Both the position numbers and the translations under genes were made by a program. Below are positions 1-8,342 of a stretch of DNA of 64,000 nt, piece by piece; position 1 is the first letter of the stretch; every line of letters starts with the position of its first letter. This stretch comes from Serratia inhibens (lineage in GTDB: Bacteria > Pseudomonadota > Gammaproteobacteria > Enterobacterales > Enterobacteriaceae). The notes under the pieces are model-generated. The model saw only the letters and a program-made list of their open reading frames with translations. It did no database searches and was not told the origin of the DNA. The stretch lies in assembly GCF_003591175.1 (NCBI RefSeq), contig NZ_QYYG01000013.1, positions 41,821-105,820 of the forward strand, in the 5' to 3' direction.

Positions 1-772
1 TTTTCGCCGCGGTATAACCGCCGGAAGCGCCGCCCAGCGCTTTGCCCAGGGTGCCGGTAATGATGTCGACGCGGCCCATCACTTCACAATACTCATGGGT
101 GCCACGCCCATTGGCGCCAACGAAACCTACCGCATGAGAATCATCCACCATCACCAGCGCCTGATACTGGTCCGCCAGGTCGCATACCCCTTTCAGGTTG
201 GCGATCACGCCGTCCATGGAGAACACGCCGTCGGTAGCGATCATGATGTGGCGCGCGCCATCGGCCTTGGCCTGTTTCAACTGCGCAGCCAGTTCGTTCA
301 TGTCGTTATTGGCATAGCGGTAACGCTTCGCCTTGCACAAACGTACGCCATCGATGATCGACGCGTGGTTCAGCGCGTCGGAGATAATCGCGTCTTCCGG
401 CCCAAGCAGCGTTTCGAACAGCCCGCCGTTGGCATCGAAGCAAGAGGAATACAGGATGGCGTCTTCCATACCGAGAAAATCGGCCAATTTCCGCTCCAGC
501 TGCTTATGGCTATCCTGGGTACCGCAAATAAAGCGTACCGACGCCATGCCGAAACCGTGGCTGTCCATACCGGCCTTGGCCGCCGCGATCATCGCCGGAT
601 GGTTAGCCAGGCCAAGGTAGTTGTTGGCGCAAAAATTGATCACATGGCGGCCGTCGGCAACGGCGATATCAGCCTGCTGAGCGGTGGTGATAATGCGCTC
701 TTCCTTGAACAACCCTTCGCTACGGGCGGTTGCAAGCTGTTGTTCCAACTGCTGATAAAAAGACGCGGACAT
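1..772 (-). CDS. kbl: 2-amino-3-ketobutyrate CoA ligase (glycine C-acetyltransferase), 3' part missing
   Basis: Second enzyme of threonine catabolism: it joins with threonine dehydrogenase (Tdh) to split 2-amino-3-ketobutyrate and CoA into glycine and acetyl-CoA. It is a cytoplasmic PLP enzyme of the alpha-oxoamine synthase family. The gene begins at the ATG at 772 and runs off the left edge, so the first 257 of about 398 residues are present. Visible are the conserved segment [15 protein letters not shown] near residue 50 and the PLP-lysine motif LGKALGG, with the lysine at residue 244 as in E. coli. It is divergent from hldD. A following tdh is expected outside the window but is not seen. 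Confidence 0.95.
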   Translation of the reverse strand, partial: MSASFYQQLEQQLATARSEGLFKEERIITTAQQADIAVADGRHVINFCANNYLGLANHPAMIAAAKAGMDSHGFGMASVRFICGTQDSHKQLERKLADFLGMEDAILYSSCFDANGGLFETLLGPEDAIISDALNHASIIDGVRLCKAKRYRYANNDMNELAAQLKQAKADGARHIMIATDGVFSMDGVIANLKGVCDLADQYQALVMVDDSHAVGFVGANGRGTHEYCEVMGRVDIITGTLGKALGGASGGYTAAK

Positions 773-853
773 TCGGTTATCTCCAGGATGGGTCTGTTTT
801 CCACATATTTTACTGATTTGTAACCAAACTGACGACAATACACAGGAGAGAAT

Positions 854-943
854 ATGAAAATTGCAGCAGATATCACGGCAAAGTGCTTTGATGCTCGACA
901 TCGCGGGATATTCAGAGCCCGTCCGATGTTTGCAGCGGCATGA
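854..943 (+). CDS. possible 29-codon small ORF upstream of hldD
   Basis: An ATG at 854 follows a strong Shine-Dalgarno (AGGAGAG, spacing about 5) and opens a 29-codon frame ending in TGA at 941-943. The peptide is basic ([20 protein letters not shown] then RARPMFAAA) with no clear membrane segment or known domain. It lies in the kbl-hldD spacer on the hldD strand, 69 bases before hldD. I do not recognise it. It could be a real small protein, a leader peptide, or chance; the ribosome site is the only positive evidence. Confidence 0.3.
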   Translation: MKIAADITAKCFDARHRGIFRARPMFAAA

Positions 944-957
944 AATGCTATTATAAG
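930..957 (+). promoter_or_regulatory. candidate sigma-70 promoter for hldD
   Basis: TTGCAG (930-935) and TATAAG (952-957) are separated by 16 bases, about 55 bases before the hldD start. In E. coli this region also carries a heat-shock promoter (hldD is htrM); no convincing sigma-32 match was seen here. Confidence 0.4.
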
Positions 958-1012
958 CGACATTGAGCGTGGGGCACCCTGTCCCACCGGGCAGAATAAT
1001 AGGGGTAACCCA

Positions 1013-1942
1013 ATGATTATCGTTACTGGTGGCGCCGGCATGATCGGCAGCAATATCATTAAGGCGCTGAATGACACAGGGTATCGCGATATCCTGGTGG
1101 TAGATAACCTGAAAGACGGCACCAAATTCGCCAATCTGGTCGATCTGGATATCGCCGACTATATCGATAAAGAAGATTTTATCGCCAACATCGTGGCCGG
1201 TGACGATCTGGGTGAAATCGACGCGGTGTTCCATGAAGGTGCCTGTTCATCTACCACCGAGTGGGATGGCAAGTACATGATGGACAACAACTATCAGTAC
1301 TCCAAAGACTTGCTGCATTATTGCCTGGATCGCGAAATCCCGTTCCTGTACGCCTCATCGGCAGCCACCTACGGCGGCCGTGAAGAATTTATCGAAGAGC
1401 GCCAGTTTGAAGAGCCGCTGAATGTGTACGGTTACTCAAAATTCCTGTTCGATCAGTACGTGCGTGAAATTCTGCCTGAGGCGGATTCACAGATCTGCGG
1501 CTTCCGTTACTTCAACGTTTATGGCCCGCGCGAAGGCCACAAAGGCAGCATGGCCAGCGTTGCATTCCACCTGAATAGCCAGATCAACCGCGGCGAGAAC
1601 CCGAAACTGTTCGACGGCAGCCAGGACTTCAAGCGTGACTTTATCTACGTCGGCGACGTGGCGGCGGTAAACCTGTGGTTCTGGAAAAGCGGCGTGTCCG
1701 GCATCTTCAACTGCGGCACCGGCCGTGCAGAAACCTTCCAGGCGGTAGCCGACGCGGTAGTCGATTTCCACCAGAAAGGCGCGGTGGAAAATATCCCGTT
1801 CCCGGAAAAACTCAAAGGCCGCTACCAGGCGTTTACCCAGGCTGACCTGACCAAGCTGCGCGCTGCCGGCTATGATGCGCCGTTCAAAACGGTCGCCGAA
1901 GGCGTGAAAGAGTACATGGCCTGGTTGAACCGCACCGCTTAA
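1013..1942 (+). CDS. hldD: ADP-L-glycero-D-manno-heptose 6-epimerase
   Basis: Converts ADP-D-glycero-D-manno-heptose to ADP-L-glycero-D-manno-heptose, the donor for the inner LPS core. It is a short-chain dehydrogenase/reductase-fold protein with tightly bound NADP. It has 309 residues against 310 in E. coli. The Rossmann motif GGAGMIG is at 6-12, and the catalytic pair Y139/K143 sits in VYGYSK. The ATG at 1013 has a GGGG ribosome site seven bases upstream. It opens the waa operon, with waaF 22 bases downstream. Confidence 0.98.
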   Translation: MIIVTGGAGMIGSNIIKALNDTGYRDILVVDNLKDGTKFANLVDLDIADYIDKEDFIANIVAGDDLGEIDAVFHEGACSSTTEWDGKYMMDNNYQYSKDLLHYCLDREIPFLYASSAATYGGREEFIEERQFEEPLNVYGYSKFLFDQYVREILPEADSQICGFRYFNVYGPREGHKGSMASVAFHLNSQINRGENPKLFDGSQDFKRDFIYVGDVAAVNLWFWKSGVSGIFNCGTGRAETFQAVADAVVDFHQKGAVENIPFPEKLKGRYQAFTQADLTKLRAAGYDAPFKTVAEGVKEYMAWLNRTA

Positions 1943-1964
1943 GCTGAAGGAAATCATTCAGGGT

Positions 1965-3011
1965 ATGAAAATACTGGTTATCGGCCCTTCGTGGGTTGGC
2001 GATATGATGATGTCGCAAAGTCTCTACCGCACCCTGAAGGCCGAGCACCCGACAGCGGAAATAGACGTGATGGCACCCGCCTGGTGCCGTCCGTTGCTGG
2101 CGCGTATGCCGGAGGTCAATCAGGCTCTGTCGATGCCATTAGGCCACGGCGCGCTGGCGCTCGGTGAACGCCGCCGTCTGGGGCGCGCGCTGCGCGCCAA
2201 CGGCTACGATCGCGCGTACGTGCTGCCCAACTCGTTCAAATCCGCGCTGGTGCCGTTCTTTGCTCAGGTGCCGCAGCGTACCGGTTGGCGTGGCGAAATG
2301 CGCTACGGCCTGCTGAATGATCTCCGGGTGCTGGACAAGGCGGCCTTTCCTCTGATGGTACAGCGCTATGTGGCGCTGGCTTATGACAAGCAACGCATTC
2401 AGCGTGCCGAAGATCTGCCGCAGCCGTTGCTGTGGCCGCAGTTGAAGGTGAGCGATGAAGAAATTGCCGAAACCACCGCGGCCTTCAACCTGACCGATCA
2501 CCGGCCGATTATCGGTTTCTGCCCGGGGGCCGAATTTGGCCCGGCCAAACGCTGGCCGCACTACCACTACGCCCGGCTGGCCCAGATGCTGATCGACCAG
2601 GGTTATCAAATCGCGCTGTTTGGCTCGGCCAAGGATCACGAAGCGGGCGAACAAATCCGCGCGGCGCTGGATGACGACGCCCGAGTATTTTGTATGAATC
2701 TGGCCGGAGAAACCCAGCTGGAACAGGCTGTGATCCTGCTGGCGTCCTGCCAGGCGGTGGTCAGCAACGACTCAGGCCTGATGCACGTTGCCGCGGCTTT
2801 GAATAAGCCGCTGATAGCCTTGTACGGGCCAAGCAGCCCGGACTTCACGCCGCCGCTGTCCGATAAAGCCAAAGTTATCCGCTTAATCAGTGGTTACCAT
2901 AAGATACGCAAAGGCGATGCCGATCAGGGTTACCATCAGAGCCTGATCGATATTCAGCCACAGCAGGTGTTGGACGCGCTGACGCCGTTACTTGCCGCCA
3001 GCGAGGAATAA
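1965..3011 (+). CDS. waaF: ADP-heptose:LPS heptosyltransferase II
   Basis: GT9 glycosyltransferase that adds the second L,D-heptose to HepI of the inner core on the cytoplasmic face of the inner membrane. It has 348 residues, the family's usual length. The N-terminal donor-fold motif is GPSWVGDMMMSQSLYRTL (about 7-24). The C-terminal nucleotide-binding motif is SNDSGLMHVAAAL, followed by LIALYGPSSP. It sits between hldD and waaC in the usual order, seven bases from waaC. Confidence 0.98.
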   Translation: MKILVIGPSWVGDMMMSQSLYRTLKAEHPTAEIDVMAPAWCRPLLARMPEVNQALSMPLGHGALALGERRRLGRALRANGYDRAYVLPNSFKSALVPFFAQVPQRTGWRGEMRYGLLNDLRVLDKAAFPLMVQRYVALAYDKQRIQRAEDLPQPLLWPQLKVSDEEIAETTAAFNLTDHRPIIGFCPGAEFGPAKRWPHYHYARLAQMLIDQGYQIALFGSAKDHEAGEQIRAALDDDARVFCMNLAGETQLEQAVILLASCQAVVSNDSGLMHVAAALNKPLIALYGPSSPDFTPPLSDKAKVIRLISGYHKIRKGDADQGYHQSLIDIQPQQVLDALTPLLAASEE

Positions 3012-3017
3012 GTAAGC

Positions 3018-3989
3018 ATGCAGGTGTTGATTGTAAAAACCTCCTCGATGGGAGACGTGCTCCATACGTTACCGGCGTTGACCGACGCCATGCGGGCGAT
3101 TCCCGGCATCCGCTTCGATTGGGTGGTGGAGGAAGGGTTCAGCCAGATCCCCACCTGGCACCCGGCAGTAGACCGCGTGATCCCGGTGGCGATCCGCCGC
3201 TGGCGCAAAAACTGGTTTGGCAGCGAGACCCGTCAGGAGCGTTGCGATTTTAAACGTCTGGTGCAGGAGCGCACCTACGACGTGGTGATCGACGCCCAGG
3301 GGTTAATCAAAAGCGCCGCATTGATCACCCGCATCGCCAAAGGCAGCAAGCACGGCCAGGATGCCAAGAGCGCCCGCGAACCCTTTGCCAGCTGGTTCTA
3401 CAACCACCGTCATGACATCGATAAACAGCAGCACGCCGTGGAGCGCACCCGTGAGCTGTTTGCCAAAAGCCTGGGTTATGACAAGCCGGAAAGCTACGGC
3501 GATTACGCCATTGCGGCGCGCTTTCTCAGTCACCTGCCGGCCGACGCCGGGCAATACCTGGTGTTTTTGCACGCGACGACCCGCGACGAGAAACATTGGC
3601 CTGAGTCGCACTGGCGTGAACTGATTGAACTGATGGCGCCAAGCGGGCTGAAGCTCAAATTGCCGTGGGGCGCGGAACACGAACGCCTGCGCGCGCTGCG
3701 TTTGGCGGAAGGCTTCCCGCATGTTGAAGTGCTGCCAAAACTCAGTCTGCAACAGGTAGCCGAGGTGCTGGCAGGCGCGAAAGGCGTAGTCTCGGTCGAC
3801 ACCGGTCTCAGCCACCTGACCGCGGCGCTCGACAGGCCTAACATCACGCTGTTCGGCCCGACAGATCCGGGATTGATCGGCGGTTATGGGCAAAATCAAT
3901 ATGCCTGCCGACCAGAGTCTGGTAACAGTATGGCGGCGATCCCCGCGCAAAAAGTCGCGGCATTGATTCACGACAGGATGCCGGTGTAA
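3018..3989 (+). CDS. waaC: LPS heptosyltransferase I
   Basis: GT9 enzyme that transfers the first L,D-heptose from ADP-heptose to Kdo of Kdo2-lipid A. It has 323 residues (E. coli about 319). Motifs: KTSSMGDVLHTLPALTDA near the N-terminus and SVDTGLSHLTAAL in the C-terminal half, carrying the Asp/His pair of GT9 enzymes. The stop TAA overlaps the next gene's ATG by one base (TAATG), so the downstream gene is probably translationally coupled. Confidence 0.98.
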   Translation: MQVLIVKTSSMGDVLHTLPALTDAMRAIPGIRFDWVVEEGFSQIPTWHPAVDRVIPVAIRRWRKNWFGSETRQERCDFKRLVQERTYDVVIDAQGLIKSAALITRIAKGSKHGQDAKSAREPFASWFYNHRHDIDKQQHAVERTRELFAKSLGYDKPESYGDYAIAARFLSHLPADAGQYLVFLHATTRDEKHWPESHWRELIELMAPSGLKLKLPWGAEHERLRALRLAEGFPHVEVLPKLSLQQVAEVLAGAKGVVSVDTGLSHLTAALDRPNITLFGPTDPGLIGGYGQNQYACRPESGNSMAAIPAQKVAALIHDRMPV

Positions 3990-4891
3990 TGGGAACCTTT
4001 TTCAAGCAAATATATCGTTATACGCATGCCAGGCCCTTTCGGCATAACGAAAATCTCTGGCCATACGTAAAGATTAAGCGCGCCGCCAGCGGGGAAATCG
4101 TCGCGCTGCATTACAAACGACAACGGGTGCCGATGGTGCAACTGGCTACGCTGCAGGGGCATTTTTCCGGTGATATCCTGTTGACGGCTACCGGCCCGTC
4201 AGTGAAAAACCTTTGCCTGGAAAAATTCCCCCCGATGCCGGCGATGGGAGTCAACGGTGCCTACTCCTTGCAAGACCGCGTCGACTTTAGATTCTATGTC
4301 ATTGTGGATATGGGATTTATCGACCAGAAACCGGAAATCATCGGCCGTATTATCGCGGACGATCGGCTAACGTTGTTCACCACGGTGCACGGCGTGGCGA
4401 AAATCATCGACAGATTCACCCTGGAGCAGGTGAAGTGCCGTTTCGCCGTAATCGAAGACGCCGCATTTAAAATTTATCGGCCCAGAATTAGCCATGATGA
4501 ACTGTGGACGGCTTACCGCGATAATAGCGACGTCACTTTTGCCGATGACCGAAAAGACATCGCGTTTAATCATGATATTCGCAGCGGCATCTTTGATGCC
4601 GGCACCGTTATTTACTGGGCGCTGCAGATCCTCACCTTCCTCGGCTTCAAGCGATTGTTTATCATCGGCCTGGACATGAATAATTTCCAACAACCGCGTT
4701 TTTATGAAGCCGCAGAGAATAAGCTTTCCACCGATTTGGAGAGCAAAGTTGACGACCTGGTAATACCGTCATTTCGCCATGCCAGCTTTCAAATGAAAGC
4801 AAAAGATATCGCCATAAAAAACCTTTCTGTAACCAGCGCAATCAGCAATGATATTTTCGAGAAGGCCGATCCTGATGCATTATTCAAGTAA
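3989..4891 (+). CDS. WaaZ-like (RfaZ family) LPS core biosynthesis protein
   Basis: A 300-residue protein translated directly off the waaC stop. It shares the layout of E. coli WaaZ, which is needed to add a third Kdo in the inner core. Shared features are a GPS motif (LLTATGPSVKNL, about 65), AVNG-like AMGVNGAYSL, YVIVDMGF, then DAGTVIYWALQILTFLGFK and IIGLDMNNFQQPRFYE in the C-terminal half. No signal peptide or membrane segment is seen. Position between waaC and waaL supports a core-decorating role. The family call is by remembered motif order, not alignment; the exact sugar transferred is unknown. Confidence 0.65.
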   Translation: MGTFFKQIYRYTHARPFRHNENLWPYVKIKRAASGEIVALHYKRQRVPMVQLATLQGHFSGDILLTATGPSVKNLCLEKFPPMPAMGVNGAYSLQDRVDFRFYVIVDMGFIDQKPEIIGRIIADDRLTLFTTVHGVAKIIDRFTLEQVKCRFAVIEDAAFKIYRPRISHDELWTAYRDNSDVTFADDRKDIAFNHDIRSGIFDAGTVIYWALQILTFLGFKRLFIIGLDMNNFQQPRFYEAAENKLSTDLESKVDDLVIPSFRHASFQMKAKDIAIKNLSVTSAISNDIFEKADPDALFK

Positions 4892-6044
4892 TGCTTTTCA
4901 TCCGAAAAAGCTATACGTCTTGTTTTTTCTACTTTTTTCTTTTTTCAGCGCCATATTCTGCGGCTTTACCAGAGTTAATAATCTGTTCCACCTTTCGGCG
5001 ATTCTATTCATTATCACGCTGTATCTCGATAAAGATCTGCGGATGTCGTTTTTCCGCCATAGGGAAACACGCTGGGGGCTGGCGCTCATTGGTGCGATGT
5101 TGCTCTACTTTGCCTGCAGTAATCTGTGGACAGACGACCCAGGAAATATCGAGTCGACCCTGACGCACAGTATTTATCTGTTGCTGTATTTGGGCATGCT
5201 GATCACCGTTCTGAGCGGGCCTCAGCGTAATCTGCTGTTGATCAGCATAGTAATGGGATTAACGATCCTGTGTCTGTACACATTATGCTTTGACTACCAA
5301 GACATTCTGATTAACAGAGCGGTATCAAAAAACAATCCTGGCCCCGAGAATGTGATTGATCTGGCGGGATTGGCCGGGATTGGCGTGATACTCAGCCTGA
5401 TCGCTTTTCGCGAAAAAAAGAACGCAACGATCCTGATCGCCATCCCGATACTGTTCGGTACCATGCTGCTCACCCAAAGCCGTGGCCCGGTGCTTTCATT
5501 ACTGATCGCGCTGCTGATAACGCTACCCTTCAAGCAACTGAAGCTGAAGCATCTGGCTTGTTTTGTGATTGCTCTGGCCATCGTGGCTGCGGCAGTGCTG
5601 ATCTCGCCCATCGGGCATTTGTTCCTCACCCGCTTTGAAGAAATGTATGTGCAGAGCTTCCTGCGTTTGAGTATCTGGCGACACACCTTCGAACTGGTGA
5701 GCCAGGCACCGTATTTTGGTTACGGCTTCAATTATGAGTTGGATTTTACCAACTATTCTGGCGAACATATTCGCACCACGCACAGCCTTTACTGGGGCGC
5801 TTTGCTGAAGGGGGGAATCGTCGGGTTGGGCTTGCTGTTGGCTGTCTTGAGCTACTGCGGCTCCCTGGTCGTGCGCCACATGCGCAGCGGTATGCGGCTT
5901 GAGGCTGCGTTGTTCATTTTCATGCTGCTGTTCTATTCCTCACAGGGCATGTTCATGATCGGTAACCCGGCAGAATTCTGGTACCTGTTCTGGTTCACGT
6001 TAGGCGTCGCCATAACGCCCAAACTGAAACTACAGACCTGTTGA
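4875..6044 (+). CDS. waaL: O-antigen ligase
   Basis: Inner-membrane Wzy/WaaL-superfamily ligase that joins undecaprenyl-linked O-antigen to the lipid A-core on the periplasmic side. From the ATG at 4875 it has 389 residues and about ten or more hydrophobic segments. A conserved Arg motif TQSRGPVLS follows one helix, and a late periplasmic loop holds GYGFNYELDF...THSLYWGALLKGG with the His expected for ligases. The upstream in-frame ATG at 4848 would add nine residues. I prefer 4875 because AGAAGG lies at good spacing. It overlaps the upstream gene by 17 bases, and a strong terminator follows. WaaL sequences vary widely, so identity rests on topology, motifs and place. Confidence 0.88.
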   Translation: MHYSSNAFHPKKLYVLFFLLFSFFSAIFCGFTRVNNLFHLSAILFIITLYLDKDLRMSFFRHRETRWGLALIGAMLLYFACSNLWTDDPGNIESTLTHSIYLLLYLGMLITVLSGPQRNLLLISIVMGLTILCLYTLCFDYQDILINRAVSKNNPGPENVIDLAGLAGIGVILSLIAFREKKNATILIAIPILFGTMLLTQSRGPVLSLLIALLITLPFKQLKLKHLACFVIALAIVAAAVLISPIGHLFLTRFEEMYVQSFLRLSIWRHTFELVSQAPYFGYGFNYELDFTNYSGEHIRTTHSLYWGALLKGGIVGLGLLLAVLSYCGSLVVRHMRSGMRLEAALFIFMLLFYSSQGMFMIGNPAEFWYLFWFTLGVAITPKLKLQTC

Positions 6045-6054
6045 CCGATCGTCA

Positions 6055-6080
6055 GTGCCACCTCTTCGGGTGGCACTTTT
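6055..6080. terminator. bidirectional terminator between waaL and the converging GT9 gene
   Basis: GTGCCACC (6055-6062) pairs with GGTGGCAC (6069-6076) around a TCTTCG loop, followed by TTTT. It ends the hldD-waaL transcript and could also serve the - strand gene. Confidence 0.8.
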
Positions 6081-6085
6081 ATGCC

Positions 6086-7183
6086 TTAGAGGGCCACTTC
6101 TCGCCGCGGAGAGCACTCATTTTCCATCAATGCAATCTGCTCACCAATCTGCTGATTGATAACCTCAACCGGCACATCGCTCACGTTTTCCTTTTCCGTC
6201 ACGATCTGCACCGCATTGCCATAGTTGGGTGACCAGATAACATGACCTGGCAGGCCGGTATCTTTAAGTTTTCGCTGGTTATAAATGGCAACCAGACGCT
6301 TGTTGAAAGCACAGGCCATATGCACGATCGACGTATCGGGTGAAATAATCAAATCCGCTCTTTTAACAATTTCTACGGCCGTGTTTACGGTGCTGCCGGG
6401 GATGTAAATGCAGTCAGCCATGTTAAGGGCGGCGACCTTGCTTTCCTGTCCAATAAGAACAATCAGCGAATTTTTAGCCCGCGATTTTATGAGGCTGATG
6501 ATGTCCTGCGTTTGCTGGCGGGATAAATCCTTGTCCTCGGAGCCGGTGAAAGGATTGATGGCAATAAGAGCGTTGTAGTGCAATCCGGCCAGAGCAGCGC
6601 TGACTTTATCGACCGACGCCGATGTGGGCTCCAGATCATAGCAATATTCCGCGCAACCCACGCCCAGCAAACGCAGCACCCGTTTATGCCGTTCAGTGAT
6701 GTGCGTATCAGCGTCCAGGAAATCAATTGAGGTGTCATACATTGGATAACCTTGTTTGTTAAAACCAATGGCATGTCTGGCACCAAGCTTATAAATTAAT
6801 CGGCAGCGCTCATAAGTGGTGACGTCATCAAAATCAATCACCACATCAAAATGCTGTTTTTTCAGCGCCCTCAGCGACTCTCGTCGTTGATAAATATAAA
6901 ATTTTGCAATGTGCTTTACGCCGGACAACATATTTTTGCAGGCCTCCCCGGAAAGGACAGAAACCTGATGGCCAGAGTCAGCGAGTTTCTTTATAACCCC
7001 GGTGGCAACCACCATATCGCCTATTTTATCATCCAGACGTAACAACAAGACTTTCTTTGCGCTTGCAGGTTCAAAGCTGCGGTTGCCCCTTTTCCTCATA
7101 AGGCACCAGGAAATGAGCAGCCGCAACTTTACCTTTCTCAGTAAAAGGTTTTTTACCCGAGTAACTTTGCCAAATAGCTTCAT
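6086..7183 (-). CDS. GT9-family glycosyltransferase (putative heptosyltransferase), linkage unassigned
   Basis: A 365-residue GT9 protein. A basic, moderately hydrophobic N-terminal extension (first about 40 residues) precedes the family motif VLLLRLDDKIGDMVVATGVI. The C-terminal half has ISPDTSIVHMACAF and RLVAIYN, matching the nucleotide-sugar site of WaaC/F/Q. It therefore probably adds a heptose (or related sugar) to the core, but acceptor and linkage cannot be read. Codon use looks AT-richer than hldD or waaA, typical of variable waa genes. It is the last gene of a three-gene - strand run. Other Enterobacterales waa loci have extra GT9 genes in this slot, but I cannot name an ortholog with confidence. 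Confidence 0.8.
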   Translation of the reverse strand: MKLFGKVTRVKNLLLRKVKLRLLISWCLMRKRGNRSFEPASAKKVLLLRLDDKIGDMVVATGVIKKLADSGHQVSVLSGEACKNMLSGVKHIAKFYIYQRRESLRALKKQHFDVVIDFDDVTTYERCRLIYKLGARHAIGFNKQGYPMYDTSIDFLDADTHITERHKRVLRLLGVGCAEYCYDLEPTSASVDKVSAALAGLHYNALIAINPFTGSEDKDLSRQQTQDIISLIKSRAKNSLIVLIGQESKVAALNMADCIYIPGSTVNTAVEIVKRADLIISPDTSIVHMACAFNKRLVAIYNQRKLKDTGLPGHVIWSPNYGNAVQIVTEKENVSDVPVEVINQQIGEQIALMENECSPRREVAL

Positions 7184-7249
7184 CGTTGATAACTCATTTT
7201 TTTGGCAGTCATGCCTTCCCTTGCATCGATCAATAAAACCGACGTTTTT

Positions 7250-8341
7250 TTATTCGACAACTATTCGCAACACTCTTTCCATCACTTCTTCGCTGCTGAT
7301 AATGCTCAAAGGCTGATGACGTTGTTCTTCACTGAGGTTCTGCGTATCTATCGGCACATACATTACCTGATGCAACTCGGTGTTCTGATAGGGCCCGGTT
7401 TGCTTCGGATTCGCCGTCACGAACAGGCTGACGGTTTTGGTTTTCAGCGCAATGGCCAGATGCAGCGGCCCGGTATCGCCGGTAACCAGCACCTCCATAT
7501 TTTTCATCACCGCCAACAGTTGCGGCAACGTAGTTTTACCAATATGGCTGATAACCCGGGTTTGCTCTTCCGCCGTCAACCCTGCCATAAACTCATGCTC
7601 AATCGCCTTTTCTTTCGGCGTGCCAATCAGGGCTATCTGGTAATCCGGCGAACGGGCCAACAGCTTTTTGGCCAATCCGACAAACCGGCTGACCGGCCAA
7701 CAACGCAAGGGTTCGGACGCGCCCATCTGGAACCCAATCACCACCTTGCCTGGCTGTTTTTCCTGCAACGGGAAATCTACCGGGATAAACATTTCCCGGT
7801 TTTGCGTATCGCAACCCAACTGCCCCACCAGGTCCAACTTGCGCTGAATCAGATGGCCTTTTCCACGGGTGCTGGTGCCGGTGAGCCATTGCTCCATGCC
7901 GGTCAGATCGTTTTTATACGCATCTTTAAACAGATATTCGCAGCCGGAAAATATAGCGGTGATCACATCATAAGGGGCTTTGGAATGCAGAATCACCGCC
8001 AACTGCGGCCGATTTTTCTTTAGCCGGCAGATGACGCTGAGCATATCCTTGGCTTTATGATCCCAATAAATGACGTCGTCAAAATAGCGGCTGGTACCCA
8101 CCAGGCCGCCGTTCTTATAGCTGGAGATCAGCGTGATTTTTGCTGCAGGGTAGCGTTCACGTATGGCGCGGATGGCAGGCGTATTGAACATCAAATCGCC
8201 CAACGCGGTAGTTGAGAAGATGGCGATACGGTCAAACTCGCGTTTTTTGTCGAACGTGTATTTATCTTTAAAATTACTGCCAAGGTTCGTATAAAGCCGC
8301 AGACAGGCATTCGCCAGCTTTACTTTCCATTGCTTCGACAT
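7250..8341 (-). CDS. GT9-family glycosyltransferase (putative heptosyltransferase), linkage unassigned
   Basis: A 363-residue GT9 protein. The N-terminal donor-fold motif is IFSTTALGDLMFNTPAIRAI near residue 42; later come VIGFQMGASEPLRCWPVSRF and TGDTGPLHLAIALKT. The motif DTGPLHLA is the canonical GT9 C-terminal signature. It lies two bases from the upstream deacetylase gene and 66 bases before the next GT9 gene, so the three probably form one operon. The role is inferred as outer-core heptose transfer. Alternatives are a WaaQ-like side-branch enzyme or transfer of D-glycero-D-manno-heptose. Confidence 0.8.
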   Translation of the reverse strand: MSKQWKVKLANACLRLYTNLGSNFKDKYTFDKKREFDRIAIFSTTALGDLMFNTPAIRAIRERYPAAKITLISSYKNGGLVGTSRYFDDVIYWDHKAKDMLSVICRLKKNRPQLAVILHSKAPYDVITAIFSGCEYLFKDAYKNDLTGMEQWLTGTSTRGKGHLIQRKLDLVGQLGCDTQNREMFIPVDFPLQEKQPGKVVIGFQMGASEPLRCWPVSRFVGLAKKLLARSPDYQIALIGTPKEKAIEHEFMAGLTAEEQTRVISHIGKTTLPQLLAVMKNMEVLVTGDTGPLHLAIALKTKTVSLFVTANPKQTGPYQNTELHQVMYVPIDTQNLSEEQRHQPLSIISSEEVMERVLRIVVE

Positions 8342-8342
8342 T

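Noticed and set aside
95..823. 242-codon + strand ORF at the left edge
   Set aside because: It is antisense to kbl, whose reading frame and PLP motif are clear.
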